DNA of 64,000 nucleotides, from the NCBI GenBank assembly GCA_023954195.1, contig JAMLIK010000003.1, forward strand, positions 1-64,000, read 5' to 3'. The notes under the pieces are model-generated. The model saw nothing but the letters and a program-made list of their open reading frames with translations, did not search any database and was not told the DNA's origin. The translations under genes were made by a program, and so were the position numbers. Source of the DNA: Xanthobacteraceae bacterium. Its GTDB lineage: Bacteria > Pseudomonadota > Alphaproteobacteria > Rhizobiales > Xanthobacteraceae. Position 1 is the stretch's first letter; the number at the start of each line of letters is the position of its first letter. Below are positions 55,879 to 64,000 of this stretch, in pieces.

Positions 55879-57087
55879 ATGCCCGCCACGCCAGGGAAGG
55901 AGTCGGTATCGGTCCCTACCGCAGCGACCGATGTCACCAGGCAAGAGCTTCCTTACCGCCTGCGGCAACAGTCCTTGCTGGGCGAGTTCGGCCGTTCCGC
56001 GCTGCAGACCCGCGACATCGGACAAATCCTGCAGAGGGCCACCGAGCTTTGTGCCCAAGGCCTCGAAACCCCGTTCGCCAAAGTCCTGGAGTATACCGCC
56101 GACGACAAACGGCTGTTGGTGTGCGCCGGCGTCGGCTGGGCGCCAGGGACGATTGGCCAAGTGTCTTTTGCGATCGACCTGGAATCCCCTGCTGGCTACG
56201 CGTTCCAAACTGGACGAACGGTCATTTCCAATCATCTTCATCAAGAAACCCGCTTTCGTACGCCAAAACTTTTGTCGGATCACGGCATAAAGCGCGCAAT
56301 CAACGTTCTGATCGCGCGGGGTGGCGAAGGTGCTCTGCCGTTTGGTGTCCTTGAAGTCGACAGTCCGGACTCCGGGCAATTCGATGTTGCGGATGCGGAA
56401 TTCCTTGCCGGCTTCGCGGGGTTGCTTGGCATCGCCATCGAGCGCCAACATGCCGACGCGGACCTTCAGAAGGCTCTCGATCACCAAGCCATGTTGACGC
56501 GCGAGATGAGCCACCGCGTTAAGAACAGCCTCGCATCCGTCGTTGGATTGCTCCGCGTGCAAAGCCGCAACGCGCAGTCGGCAGACGTCCAGAATGCGCT
56601 TCAGGATGCTGCCTCTCGCATTACCACGATTGCCCAGGTGCACGATCATTTATGGCGTAGCACAAGAATCGGGTTTGTCGACATCGCCGACTTCGCGGGC
56701 GAACTGTGCAGGAACCTGCAGGAAACCGTTGCACATAAGGTAAGCTTCGCTTTCGGCCATCTGATGATTTCTGCTGACAAGGCGATTCCGCTGGGCCTTC
56801 TGATCAACGAGCTCGTAACAAATTCGGCCAAGCATGCTTACCCCGGGGGATCCGGCGAGATTAAGGTAGCGGGCGAGCCGCGTGGAGCCGACCTGCACGT
56901 GGATGTATCGGATCAAGGAGTTGGTCTTCCGCAAGATTTCGATATCGACCAGCCACGGGCGAGCCTGGGCTTCAAGGTCATCAAGAGTTTGGTCGCTCAG
57001 CTCGACGGTCGTATTGCGGTAGCCTCCAACACGCCAAACGGCACAGTCGTCCAACTTGATTTTCCATTGGAGCTGAGCGCGAGTTAA
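55879..57087 (+). CDS. GAF-domain HisKA_2 sensor histidine kinase
   Basis: The 402-residue product has a GAF domain (about residues 32-185), the phosphoacceptor motif EMSHRVKNSLASVVGLL with H212, and an ATPase domain with GLLINELVTNSAKHAYP and a GXG region (VSDQGVGLP). This is the HisKA_2 type common in alphaproteobacterial general-stress and light pathways. No membrane segments, so it is cytosolic. No response regulator is adjacent. ATG 55879 was chosen; a GTG at 55825 would add 18 residues. Confidence 0.85.
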   Translation: MPATPGKESVSVPTAATDVTRQELPYRLRQQSLLGEFGRSALQTRDIGQILQRATELCAQGLETPFAKVLEYTADDKRLLVCAGVGWAPGTIGQVSFAIDLESPAGYAFQTGRTVISNHLHQETRFRTPKLLSDHGIKRAINVLIARGGEGALPFGVLEVDSPDSGQFDVADAEFLAGFAGLLGIAIERQHADADLQKALDHQAMLTREMSHRVKNSLASVVGLLRVQSRNAQSADVQNALQDAASRITTIAQVHDHLWRSTRIGFVDIADFAGELCRNLQETVAHKVSFAFGHLMISADKAIPLGLLINELVTNSAKHAYPGGSGEIKVAGEPRGADLHVDVSDQGVGLPQDFDIDQPRASLGFKVIKSLVAQLDGRIAVASNTPNGTVVQLDFPLELSAS

Positions 57088-57391
57088 CCGGTGCTCCCCG
57101 TTTCGCCACCATCTACCCATTCCAGCGTCAGGCTGGCCGACGATGTACGCCACCGTCTATGAGCCGCGCTCGTCCTAAGACGAACGCACCTTACTGGATC
57201 GGCAAGTACGTCGATAACTCGCGTTACCTCGTCGTCGATGGCCGCGCTGCGATGAGTGCGTCCCGGCTTCGGCCGGCCTGTTCTGCTTGGCCGCGTGGGT
57301 GACCGTGAATTGCGTCGTGCGGCTTGGCCAACAGTGCTGCGATTCATAGCTAATTGGTAAGGCCGCGCGAATACGGACGGTGCTGAGAGTG
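57088..57391. other. Gene-free stretch
   Basis: No gene with a supported start. A short rightward frame from 57159 reads about 45 codons but resembles nothing I recognise. Confidence 0.3.
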
Positions 57392-57571
57392 ATGAATCAG
57401 AAGATCATTTTGATCGAACCAAAGCTCACGGAATCGGATTACTTTCCAATAATTCGGGGAGAAAAAGGGCGGGCGGGACTGTTGGTTGACTGCACGACCG
57501 CGAGATCGATTCTTTCCGTCACCGGCGCAGTAAGCACTTTATCATGTCATAGTATTAGCTGTGTCACCTGA
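57392..57571 (+). CDS. Possible small protein, function unknown
   Basis: A 59-codon frame starts MNQKIILIEPKLTES and ends within the last codons of the leftward opgH. The first half looks protein-like; the last part (SVTGAVSTLSCHSISC) less so. No clear ribosome site is present. It could be a truncated gene or chance. Confidence 0.22.
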   Translation: MNQKIILIEPKLTESDYFPIIRGEKGRAGLLVDCTTARSILSVTGAVSTLSCHSISCVT

Positions 57572-59716
57572 GATTTGAAGTGACGCCCAGTGCCATTGTC
57601 ATCATACGCTCGAGCATGGGTCGGTCGTTAAGGACGGCGGCGGTCTCTCGCATCGTCAGGTAGCCGACGGCCTCCTCAAATGTCTCTGCGTCATCAATCT
57701 TGGCCCGGGCGACAGCGAGATGATGGTCAATCTGGCCGCGCATGCGCCCTACTCGGGGAGCGATCGAATCCAGATGGTGTTTCAGCGTCGCGGGATCGCC
57801 ACGGAGCGTCGATAGCGCATCCGTTGGAAGAGGCCCCGGAACAGCCGCCAGTTCATTTGCCCGAAGCAGCACGTGCGGTGGCGCTGTTTCCTCGGGCGTC
57901 GCAAACAGCCCGCCCGGTCGCGAACCAGCCGAAGTAGCAAATCCCAGCGGGATGGCGAGCAGAAGGCCAAGGATTACCGGAGATGTGCATAAGAACAGCG
58001 GCACGGAGACCGCGTAAGCGCTGAGAGCCATCGCGACACCGCACAGCGTGGGGGCGGCATATTTGCGATAGAGTTCACGTGGCGTCACTCCGCCGTCGTC
58101 GCGACGCTGAACCTGCCATCCCGAGTCACGTCCAAGAAGAATTTCACCGACCGCAGTCGATTGAAAGATCATCATTACGGGCGCGATCAGGGCGGACAGC
58201 AAGGTCTCAATCACGATGCCAGCCAAGGCTCTCACGCCCCCGAATGCTCGGCGATTGTCGCGTTGAGTGAGAAGAAGAACGTAAGCCAGAATCTTCGGGA
58301 CGATCAGAAGGCCCATCGTGCCCCCGAACACCCATGCCGCGAGAACAGGATCCTGCGCCGGCCATTTAGGGAACAGCGAAAAACCTTTCGAGAAATATTC
58401 CGGTCGGACAAATTGCGCTTGCAGTGAAATCAGGATCCCGAGCAACAGGAACAATAGCCAGAGCGGAGCAGTAAGGTATGACCCGATTCCGGTCAGTAGG
58501 TGCAGTCGGGATATCCAATACAGCCCACGTGCCGGCAATACCGCCAGATGCTGGAGATTTCCCTGACACCACCGGCGATCGCGCGCGGCGAAATCGAGCA
58601 GCGACGGCGGGCATTCCTCAAAGCTGCCGCCAAGCGTCGGCGCCATATGGATGGCCCGGCCAGCGCGCCGCATCAGCGCCGCCTCGACAAAATCGTGGCT
58701 CAAAATATGACCGCCGAACGGCTTGCGGCCGCGCAATTCCGGAAGCCCGGCATCCTGGGCAAACGCACGTACCCGGATGATGGCATTATGGCCCCAGTAG
58801 TTACCGTCCGAGCCGTGCCACCATGCGATTCCTGCCGCGATCAGGGGGCCGTAAAGCCGGCCGGCGAATTGCTGGAGCCGCGAAAAAAGGCTGCGAGCGT
58901 TGACAACAATGGGTAAGTTTGGATGAGGGCGACGTCCGGATGAAAGTCCATCGCCGCGGCCAGCCGCACGATGGTGTCGCCGGACATCAAACTATCCGCA
59001 TCGAGGATGATCATATGGTCGTAGCTTGCGCCGAACCGCCCGATCCACTCGGCAATGTTGCCGGATTTCCGCGCGGTGTTGTCGGCCCGATGGCGGTAGT
59101 ATAACCGGCCGGTATCGCAGTTCCGGCGCAGTTGCAGGAAGCTCGCTTCCTCGGCGATCCAGATTGAGGGATCGGTGGTGTCGCTCAACACGAACCAGTC
59201 GAACCTATGGCCAACTCCGGTTTCTTCGACGGATTCGTAGATGGCCTGCAGACGCGCCATGATGCGATGCGCATCCTCGTTGTATGTCGGCAAGAGCATC
59301 GCTGTTCGGCCGATGACAGTCGGTAGGGGGCCTAAGGTGTCGATTCGCAGAACCTCGCGTTTCCGGAGGAGCAACACGGCGAAGCCAGCGAGCGCGGACA
59401 CGAACGAAAAAGCGATCCAGGCGAACAGCAGGACAAACAGCCCGAGGACCAGACCTTCCAAGATGGTAACTCCGCCAACCTGAAGCACTTCATACATCTC
59501 GTAGCCGCCGGCGAGCGTCATGGCTGCGGTCCCGACGAAGATGTAGATACGCCGCAACGGCATCGTTGATGTCGGTTTGTCCCGAGCGCGGCCCGGGGGC
59601 GCAGCACTCCAAAGCTGCGATGGAACCATGGTCAATGGATTCTCGGCAGGCAGGAAGCCGTATCCATCCTTGGCGCGGTTAGCGATGGGCGAGCGTGGTG
59701 CGTCTATGGTGCCCAT
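57564..59716 (-). pseudogene. opgH: Frameshifted opgH (glucan glucosyltransferase)
   Basis: Two leftward frames (59716-58841 and the frame ending at 57564) together read as one OpgH of about 717 residues. The first part has the glycosyltransferase-2 core (TAMLLPTYNED, then MIILDADSLMSGD). After PLL near 58910 the reading breaks: the correct continuation VNARSLFSRLQQFAGRLYGPL lies in another frame, restored by one extra base. The second part has FEECPPSLLDFAARDRRWCQGN and the membrane helices. Total length is one base short of a multiple of three. Either a real inactivating deletion or a sequencing error. OpgH makes the backbone of periplasmic glucans. Confidence 0.85.
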
Positions 59717-61215
59717 CGGTAGACCCAGACCTCGGAGAGGGCCTTGTCGTCCTGCATCAGTGAAGCCCGCAGTTCGACCGGCGTCTTGTCCTTGATCGGC
59801 ATTTCGAAGCTCAATCGCCAGCCGCCAGTATCGGGATTCGGTTGGGTGACGATATTCTTGATCTCCGCCTTTTCTGCGCTGACCGCGCCTTTGACTTTCT
59901 TGGGGTCGACCGATTTCAGAATGTCTCCGATCAGGTCCAATACGAAAAGCTTGTTGTCACCGCGAATTCCGATGCCGGTTCGGGAAAACCTCGCCAATGC
60001 GTGGGACTTCGGCGCATCCGGCCCCCAGTGCAGACGATAGGTGAAATTATGTTCCCCCTTTGACTGCAGCGCCGATTTTGGATGCCAGAACCCTGCGATA
60101 TTGTCGTGGATCTCCTCTTTGGTGGGAATCTCAATCAACTGAACGGATCCTTCTCCCCAGTCTCCGATCGGCTCGACCCACAGACTCGGCCGACGCTCAA
60201 ATTGTGATTCCAGATCCTCATACGCGAAGAAATTCTTCTCCCGCTGCATCAGTCCAAATCCGTGTGGATTGAGGTCGGCAAAGGTGCTGATCTGGAGATC
60301 GCGTGGATTGCTGAGCGGACGCCAAAGCTGCTCGCCCTGCCCATTATAAATCGCAAGGCCATCCGAATCATGGACCGCGGGACGAAAATCGTCGACGTCG
60401 TTGCGATCGTTCGGCCCGAAGAAGAACATGCTGGTCATCGGGGCAAGTCCGGCGTGATCAAGATCGACGCGGGGATAGAGCGACATCTCGACGTCGAACA
60501 CGGTCGTCGCTCCCGGACGGATGGTGAAGCGGTAGGATGCAGCGGCACTCTTGCTATCGAGCAAAGCATGCACAACGATCGAGGTCGCATTCGGCGCGGG
60601 CTTTTCGATCCAGAACGCCTTGAACAGCGGAAATTCCTCGCCCTTTGCTTCGCCGGTATTGATCGAAAGACCACGAGCCGACAGCCCGTAAATTTCGCCC
60701 TTCGCGACTGCGCGGAAATAGCTTGCGCCAAGAAACACGCAGACCTCGTCGTAATAATCGGGTCGATTGATGGGAGCGTGGATTCGAAAGCCGGCAAAGC
60801 CGAGATCGGCGTCAGGCGGCGGTGGCTTAGTCTCGCCGAATGAAAAATAATCGGGCCGGTATTGAATCTTCGTCGCCTGTCCGTCCACGACTTCGTAGAT
60901 GTCAACGCGGTTCTTGTAGAAGAACCCGCGGTGAAAGAACTGCACCTCGAACGGCAGCTTTTCGCCATGCCACAAGGCATGTTCCGGCAGAAAGCGGATC
61001 GCACGGTAGTGATCGTAATCGAGATCCTTGAACGCGTCCGGAAGTTTGCTATCCGGAGACACGAACTCCTTGCCGGCCGCGTCGCGCGCTAGTTGACGTA
61101 CGCGGGACGAGCCAAAGGGTTCCGATGCCGATGACGCAGCCGAAACTCTCGCATGCGGAATAAGTGCCAAGACCGGCAAGGCGGCCGAGGTTGAAAGAAA
61201 TTTTCGACGGTTCAA
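59704..61215 (-). CDS. opgG: Periplasmic glucan biosynthesis protein OpgG/OpgD
   Basis: The 503-residue product begins with a twin-arginine signal (MNRRKFLSTSAAL). It has the MdoG layout with DLDYDHYRAIRFLPEHALWH, FFHRGFFYKNRVDIYEV and LESQFERRPSLWVEPIGDWGEG. OpgG or OpgD shapes or branches the glucan made by OpgH; the Tat signal fits the OpgD branch. The gene overlaps opgH by 13 bases in one leftward operon. It is intact although opgH is broken. Confidence 0.9.
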   Translation of the reverse strand: MNRRKFLSTSAALPVLALIPHARVSAASSASEPFGSSRVRQLARDAAGKEFVSPDSKLPDAFKDLDYDHYRAIRFLPEHALWHGEKLPFEVQFFHRGFFYKNRVDIYEVVDGQATKIQYRPDYFSFGETKPPPPDADLGFAGFRIHAPINRPDYYDEVCVFLGASYFRAVAKGEIYGLSARGLSINTGEAKGEEFPLFKAFWIEKPAPNATSIVVHALLDSKSAAASYRFTIRPGATTVFDVEMSLYPRVDLDHAGLAPMTSMFFFGPNDRNDVDDFRPAVHDSDGLAIYNGQGEQLWRPLSNPRDLQISTFADLNPHGFGLMQREKNFFAYEDLESQFERRPSLWVEPIGDWGEGSVQLIEIPTKEEIHDNIAGFWHPKSALQSKGEHNFTYRLHWGPDAPKSHALARFSRTGIGIRGDNKLFVLDLIGDILKSVDPKKVKGAVSAEKAEIKNIVTQPNPDTGGWRLSFEMPIKDKTPVELRASLMQDDKALSEVWVYRWAP

Positions 61216-62096
61216 ACGAGCTCCAGCAGCTTAAGCAGCGATCGGTTAAAAACGACGTCGCAGGCGTGGAGTTCCATAAGGCTCCGCAATGTTTGTGGAT
61301 ATCGTGACTTTCAAGATACTCCACGCAATTGAAAAGGCCAAAACATCTCTGCCAGCTGACTTTCGCCGTTTGCTAGTGCTCATGCCCTGAGGCTGCATGC
61401 CGGCATCAGCCGGTCGAACTCTATCAAGGAAAAGTATCGCCAGAATGGGGTTGGGAAAGCGAAGCCCCATTCACGATTAGGAGGCCGAAGAACGGTCCCG
61501 CTAAATGGGTCGGGGACTTCCCGACGGTTGAAACCGGCGGGCAATCATGGCGTGCGATTAGTAAGAACTCAATCGACTACGAGATACCGCGACGGAAGAT
61601 TTCTACCGGAACAGCGGCGCCGATGATTACAGCGACCGTAGACAAGGTCCGTTTCAAATCGAAATCTACTTTCTTCATCAGGCCCCTATATTATGCACAA
61701 AAGCCAGCACGGTCTTGCACGCTATGTGCTCAGAATGCTGAGCATGAGGACATCTAGAGTTGCGACACCCTCTGATCACCGTGCGATCCACGACTATACG
61801 GGCGGCCCACGCACCTGCACGGATAGAGATGCAGGGTAGGCGTGCCCGGTGAAAGTCGGTTGTGTCGGTTATGTAGAGAACGGATACGGCGGGCGGTACA
61901 TCGGCGGGTCCACTGGTGTATGATGTTACTGAGATGGAGGTTTTCGAGATAGTGTTTCAGGGAGACACAGGGAGCTTTCGCACCGTCCGTTTGTTGCTGA
62001 GTTTTTGATGTAAGCTTGGGGATCGCGATAATATGTCCGAATGTATGCGCTTCAAGGCGATAGCGAAACAAGCCTGAGCATCGATGTAAGCTTGCG
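61216..62096. other. 880-base stretch without an assigned gene
   Basis: It holds the opgG promoter side and about 700 further bases. A rightward frame from about 61376 to 61757 is open for some 125 codons with protein-like sequence (for example PKNGPAKWVGDFPTVETGGQ) but has no start codon near its beginning, so it could be the tail of a broken gene. Leftward frames look like chance. Confidence 0.35.
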
Positions 62097-63218
62097 CTAA
62101 GTCGCAACAACGCAATTTCGGCCAGCGTCTTTTGCTTGATAAAGTGCGGCGTCCGCTCGAGACAGAATCTCATCGGTCGAATCCGTTGGTCGGATAGAGC
62201 AAATTCCAGCCGACATGGTCAATCTCAAGTCTTCTGAGATTGCCGACCAATCCACCTCAGAGATAATCGATCGCAGCCGGTCCAGCATCCGAACTGCTTC
62301 GTCCTGAGCAGTGTCTGGCAGAACCAAGAGAAACTCTTCTCCTCCATAGCGCCCCAGTCTGTCGATAGCCCTGATATTTGCAAAGATCGCAATCGCGAAA
62401 GTGCGCAGCGCCTCATCACCTGCTGGATGGCCGAACTGATCGTTGATCTTCTTAAAAAAATCCAGATCGATAACGGCGAGAGAGCAAGAAGCTTTGGTGC
62501 GTTGAACGCGCGCAATCTCCTCGCTTAAGCATTTTAGTATGTTCCGCCTGTTTCGTACTCCTGTTAGTTCATCCAGCTGGGCAAGCTCTTCGATTTGTTG
62601 ATAGGCGGCCTTGAGTTCGACGGTACGTTGATGAAGCTTTCGATTTACGGAATTGCCAATGACACCGAAGTACGCACACTGACCGATTGTTGTCACGAAC
62701 AGACTGGTTCCGGCTAGCCATTCGGCTGGAGTTGTCAGAGGAACGGCAATTGTCGTTTTCAAGACGAAGAGTATTGTTGCTACGCAGCCACCTGTAAGAA
62801 CCCACAGCGTCGCGGCCTCTCGCGCAGTCATACGCAAGCCCGCCGATGCGAAAATCACGAAAATGACGCTAAGGAAGACAATGCCGATTTCTGGGGCTAC
62901 GACCAGAAATGCAAGTTGCATCGCGATATTGGTCGCGGCCTGATAGAACGTAAGGAAATGATCGTTGGATCTGTCGCCGATCTTCATTTCCGACAGGACG
63001 GCAAAGATGGCCGTTAGCCCAGTGCCGGAAAGAACAAATGCCGCTGGAAGAGTGATCGGGATCACCCCTGCATGCACATAGAGCAACAGAATGAGAGCGC
63101 CTGCAACGTAGCTCAGGGCTTGAACTGAGAGTATTTCCCGACGTTGCTTAAGCCACCTTCTTGATTCGAGGGACGATAGTCGAGCTTGCGCAACGCTCGA
63201 TGAACTTGCTCTGTGCAT
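62097..63218 (-). CDS. Membrane-anchored diguanylate cyclase
   Basis: The 373-residue product has about six N-terminal hydrophobic segments (residues 30-190), then a GGDEF domain with LDELTGVRNRR, LDFFKKINDQFGHPAGD and the active-site loop GGEEF. An RxxD inhibitory site (RAID) stands five residues before GGEEF, so product inhibition is likely. It makes c-di-GMP at the membrane. The start at 63218 is my choice; an upstream ATG at 63323 adds a polar leader without a clear ribosome site. Confidence 0.86.
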   Translation of the reverse strand: MHRASSSSVAQARLSSLESRRWLKQRREILSVQALSYVAGALILLLYVHAGVIPITLPAAFVLSGTGLTAIFAVLSEMKIGDRSNDHFLTFYQAATNIAMQLAFLVVAPEIGIVFLSVIFVIFASAGLRMTAREAATLWVLTGGCVATILFVLKTTIAVPLTTPAEWLAGTSLFVTTIGQCAYFGVIGNSVNRKLHQRTVELKAAYQQIEELAQLDELTGVRNRRNILKCLSEEIARVQRTKASCSLAVIDLDFFKKINDQFGHPAGDEALRTFAIAIFANIRAIDRLGRYGGEEFLLVLPDTAQDEAVRMLDRLRSIISEVDWSAISEDLRLTMSAGICSIRPTDSTDEILSRADAALYQAKDAGRNCVVAT

Positions 63219-63555
63219 TTGTACGCGATCGGCCTCTTGGGGAAACGACGACTTGACTGGTTCTCGGGGACAGTCAGAAACCTTGTGTTTGATGCCACAG
63301 TGATGAAGCACGAGGCACATCATACGGCGGCGATCGAGAAAGACCTGTTGGGTGAGCTTTTGGCCGGACGTGCCCCGGATCTTTTCGGCAAGGATGGCCA
63401 GACCAGATCACTTTGTGGAGTCGTGCGCGGGCATTGGACGAACTTCCTCTAATTTGGGCGACACGGCCGAATCTCATCGTCGCTTCACCTAACGCTCCGA
63501 TCAGACAGCATTAAAGTACCGCCAAACACTCTGCAGAACGCAACAAAGCTCCGGT

Positions 63556-63882
63556 CTACTTCAATGAATCGGATGAATGCCGACTGATCGGTGGCAATTC
63601 CTTTGGCAGGAATTCTACGCCCATTTCGTTGCTCATCCTCCATCTGACTTTACATCGCCGATAGGCGCGCACACCGGCTGCGCCATTGCTTGAGAGCAAA
63701 AGGAGAAACTCCTCGATTTCCGCCATCTCGAGCAGGTTGGAGAACCAAAGCTTGGCTCCCGTTTCCGAAATGTCGATGATCTCGCACGAATGCTGCCAAG
63801 CGCCGTCAGATGCGACGATCTGCACCTTCATACCGTTTGAAAATCGAACGCGGGGCTTTTGCCGTTTATCCTGGATCATCAT
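63556..63882 (-). CDS. PilZ-domain c-di-GMP effector
   Basis: The roughly 108-residue product has the PilZ ligand motifs RQKPR (RxxxR) near its N-terminus and DISETG (DxSxxG), so it should bind c-di-GMP. It is a single-domain protein whose target is unknown. It lies 230 bp upstream of the cyclase gene on the same strand. ATG 63882 is favoured; 63957 would add 25 residues before the motif. Confidence 0.75.
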   Translation of the reverse strand: MMIQDKRQKPRVRFSNGMKVQIVASDGAWQHSCEIIDISETGAKLWFSNLLEMAEIEEFLLLLSSNGAAGVRAYRRCKVRWRMSNEMGVEFLPKELPPISRHSSDSLK

Positions 63883-64000
63883 GAAGCACTGAAGCGAGAC
63901 CGATTGATTGATCAGCTTTGCCGTCGTGACAATACTTGACCTACCCATTTTGGGCATGGTGCTTTATAAGCATGAACGGCAGGAGCAAGCGTTGATGGCC

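Noticed and set aside
61754-62173. 139-codon leftward frame
   Set aside because: His/Arg-rich with no family resemblance, and it overlaps the end of the cyclase gene in another frame.

Overview
The window looks like alphaproteobacterial DNA, most likely Nitrobacteraceae (Bradyrhizobium, Nitrobacter, Afipia or Rhodopseudomonas type). The reasons are high-GC coding sequence, an Irr-type palindrome directly upstream of a membrane-bound ferritin (mbfA), a sphingomonad/rhizobial-style Trb conjugation cluster, and the opgC/opgG/opgH glucan genes. This placement is inferred from gene content; no database search was possible.

Region 1 (1-18172) is the right-hand part of an integrative conjugative element. 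A leftward group (TPR protein, small alarmone hydrolase, membrane protein, and a gene running off the left edge) and a rightward group (M23 peptidase, membrane protein, NADAR protein, secreted protein) are cargo. A LysR regulator follows, then an almost gapless transfer operon trbBCDEJKLFGI plus a DUF2274 gene. A tyrosine integrase faces it. Beyond the integrase is a 45-bp piece of tRNA-Arg(ACG), from anticodon loop to CCA, which I read as the right attachment site. No relaxase or TraG/VirD4 gene is in the window.

Region 2 (18173-24860) holds a short ChrB-like gene behind a perfect 13-bp inverted repeat, an MFS transporter, and an RND adaptor/permease pair. No chrA is present. The cluster is followed by a gene-free stretch with a weak tRNA-like remnant.

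Region 3 (25308-46574) is a large copper-handling cluster. The P1B ATPase copA diverges from a CsoR-type repressor. After csoR come a His-rich periplasmic protein, a lipoprotein, a TolC-family channel, a Tat-exported multicopper oxidase, a cupredoxin, a FemAB-like transferase, a CusF-like protein, an FkbM methyltransferase, an OpgC acyltransferase, a DUF4396-multicopper oxidase fusion, copC, copD, a DUF411 protein, a Cys-rich small protein, a FixH/YtkA-like protein, cusB, cusA, a 44-residue membrane peptide and a cytochrome c. Together these would cover cytoplasmic export, Cu(I) oxidation, periplasmic chaperoning and tripartite efflux. The three envelope-modifying genes inside the cluster are unexpected.

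Region 4 (46575-55709) is further metal homeostasis: a decayed czcA remnant, mbfA with its Irr box, a cytochrome b561, an intact czcBA-type pump under a second CsoR-type repressor, and a divergent dmeRF (Ni/Co) pair. The two regulators share an 82-bp intergenic region with two distinct G-tract palindromes.

Region 5 (55710-64000) has a GAF/HisKA_2 sensor kinase, an opgGH glucan operon in which opgH is frameshifted, and two c-di-GMP genes (GGDEF and PilZ). No insertion sequences, CRISPR arrays or rRNA genes were seen.
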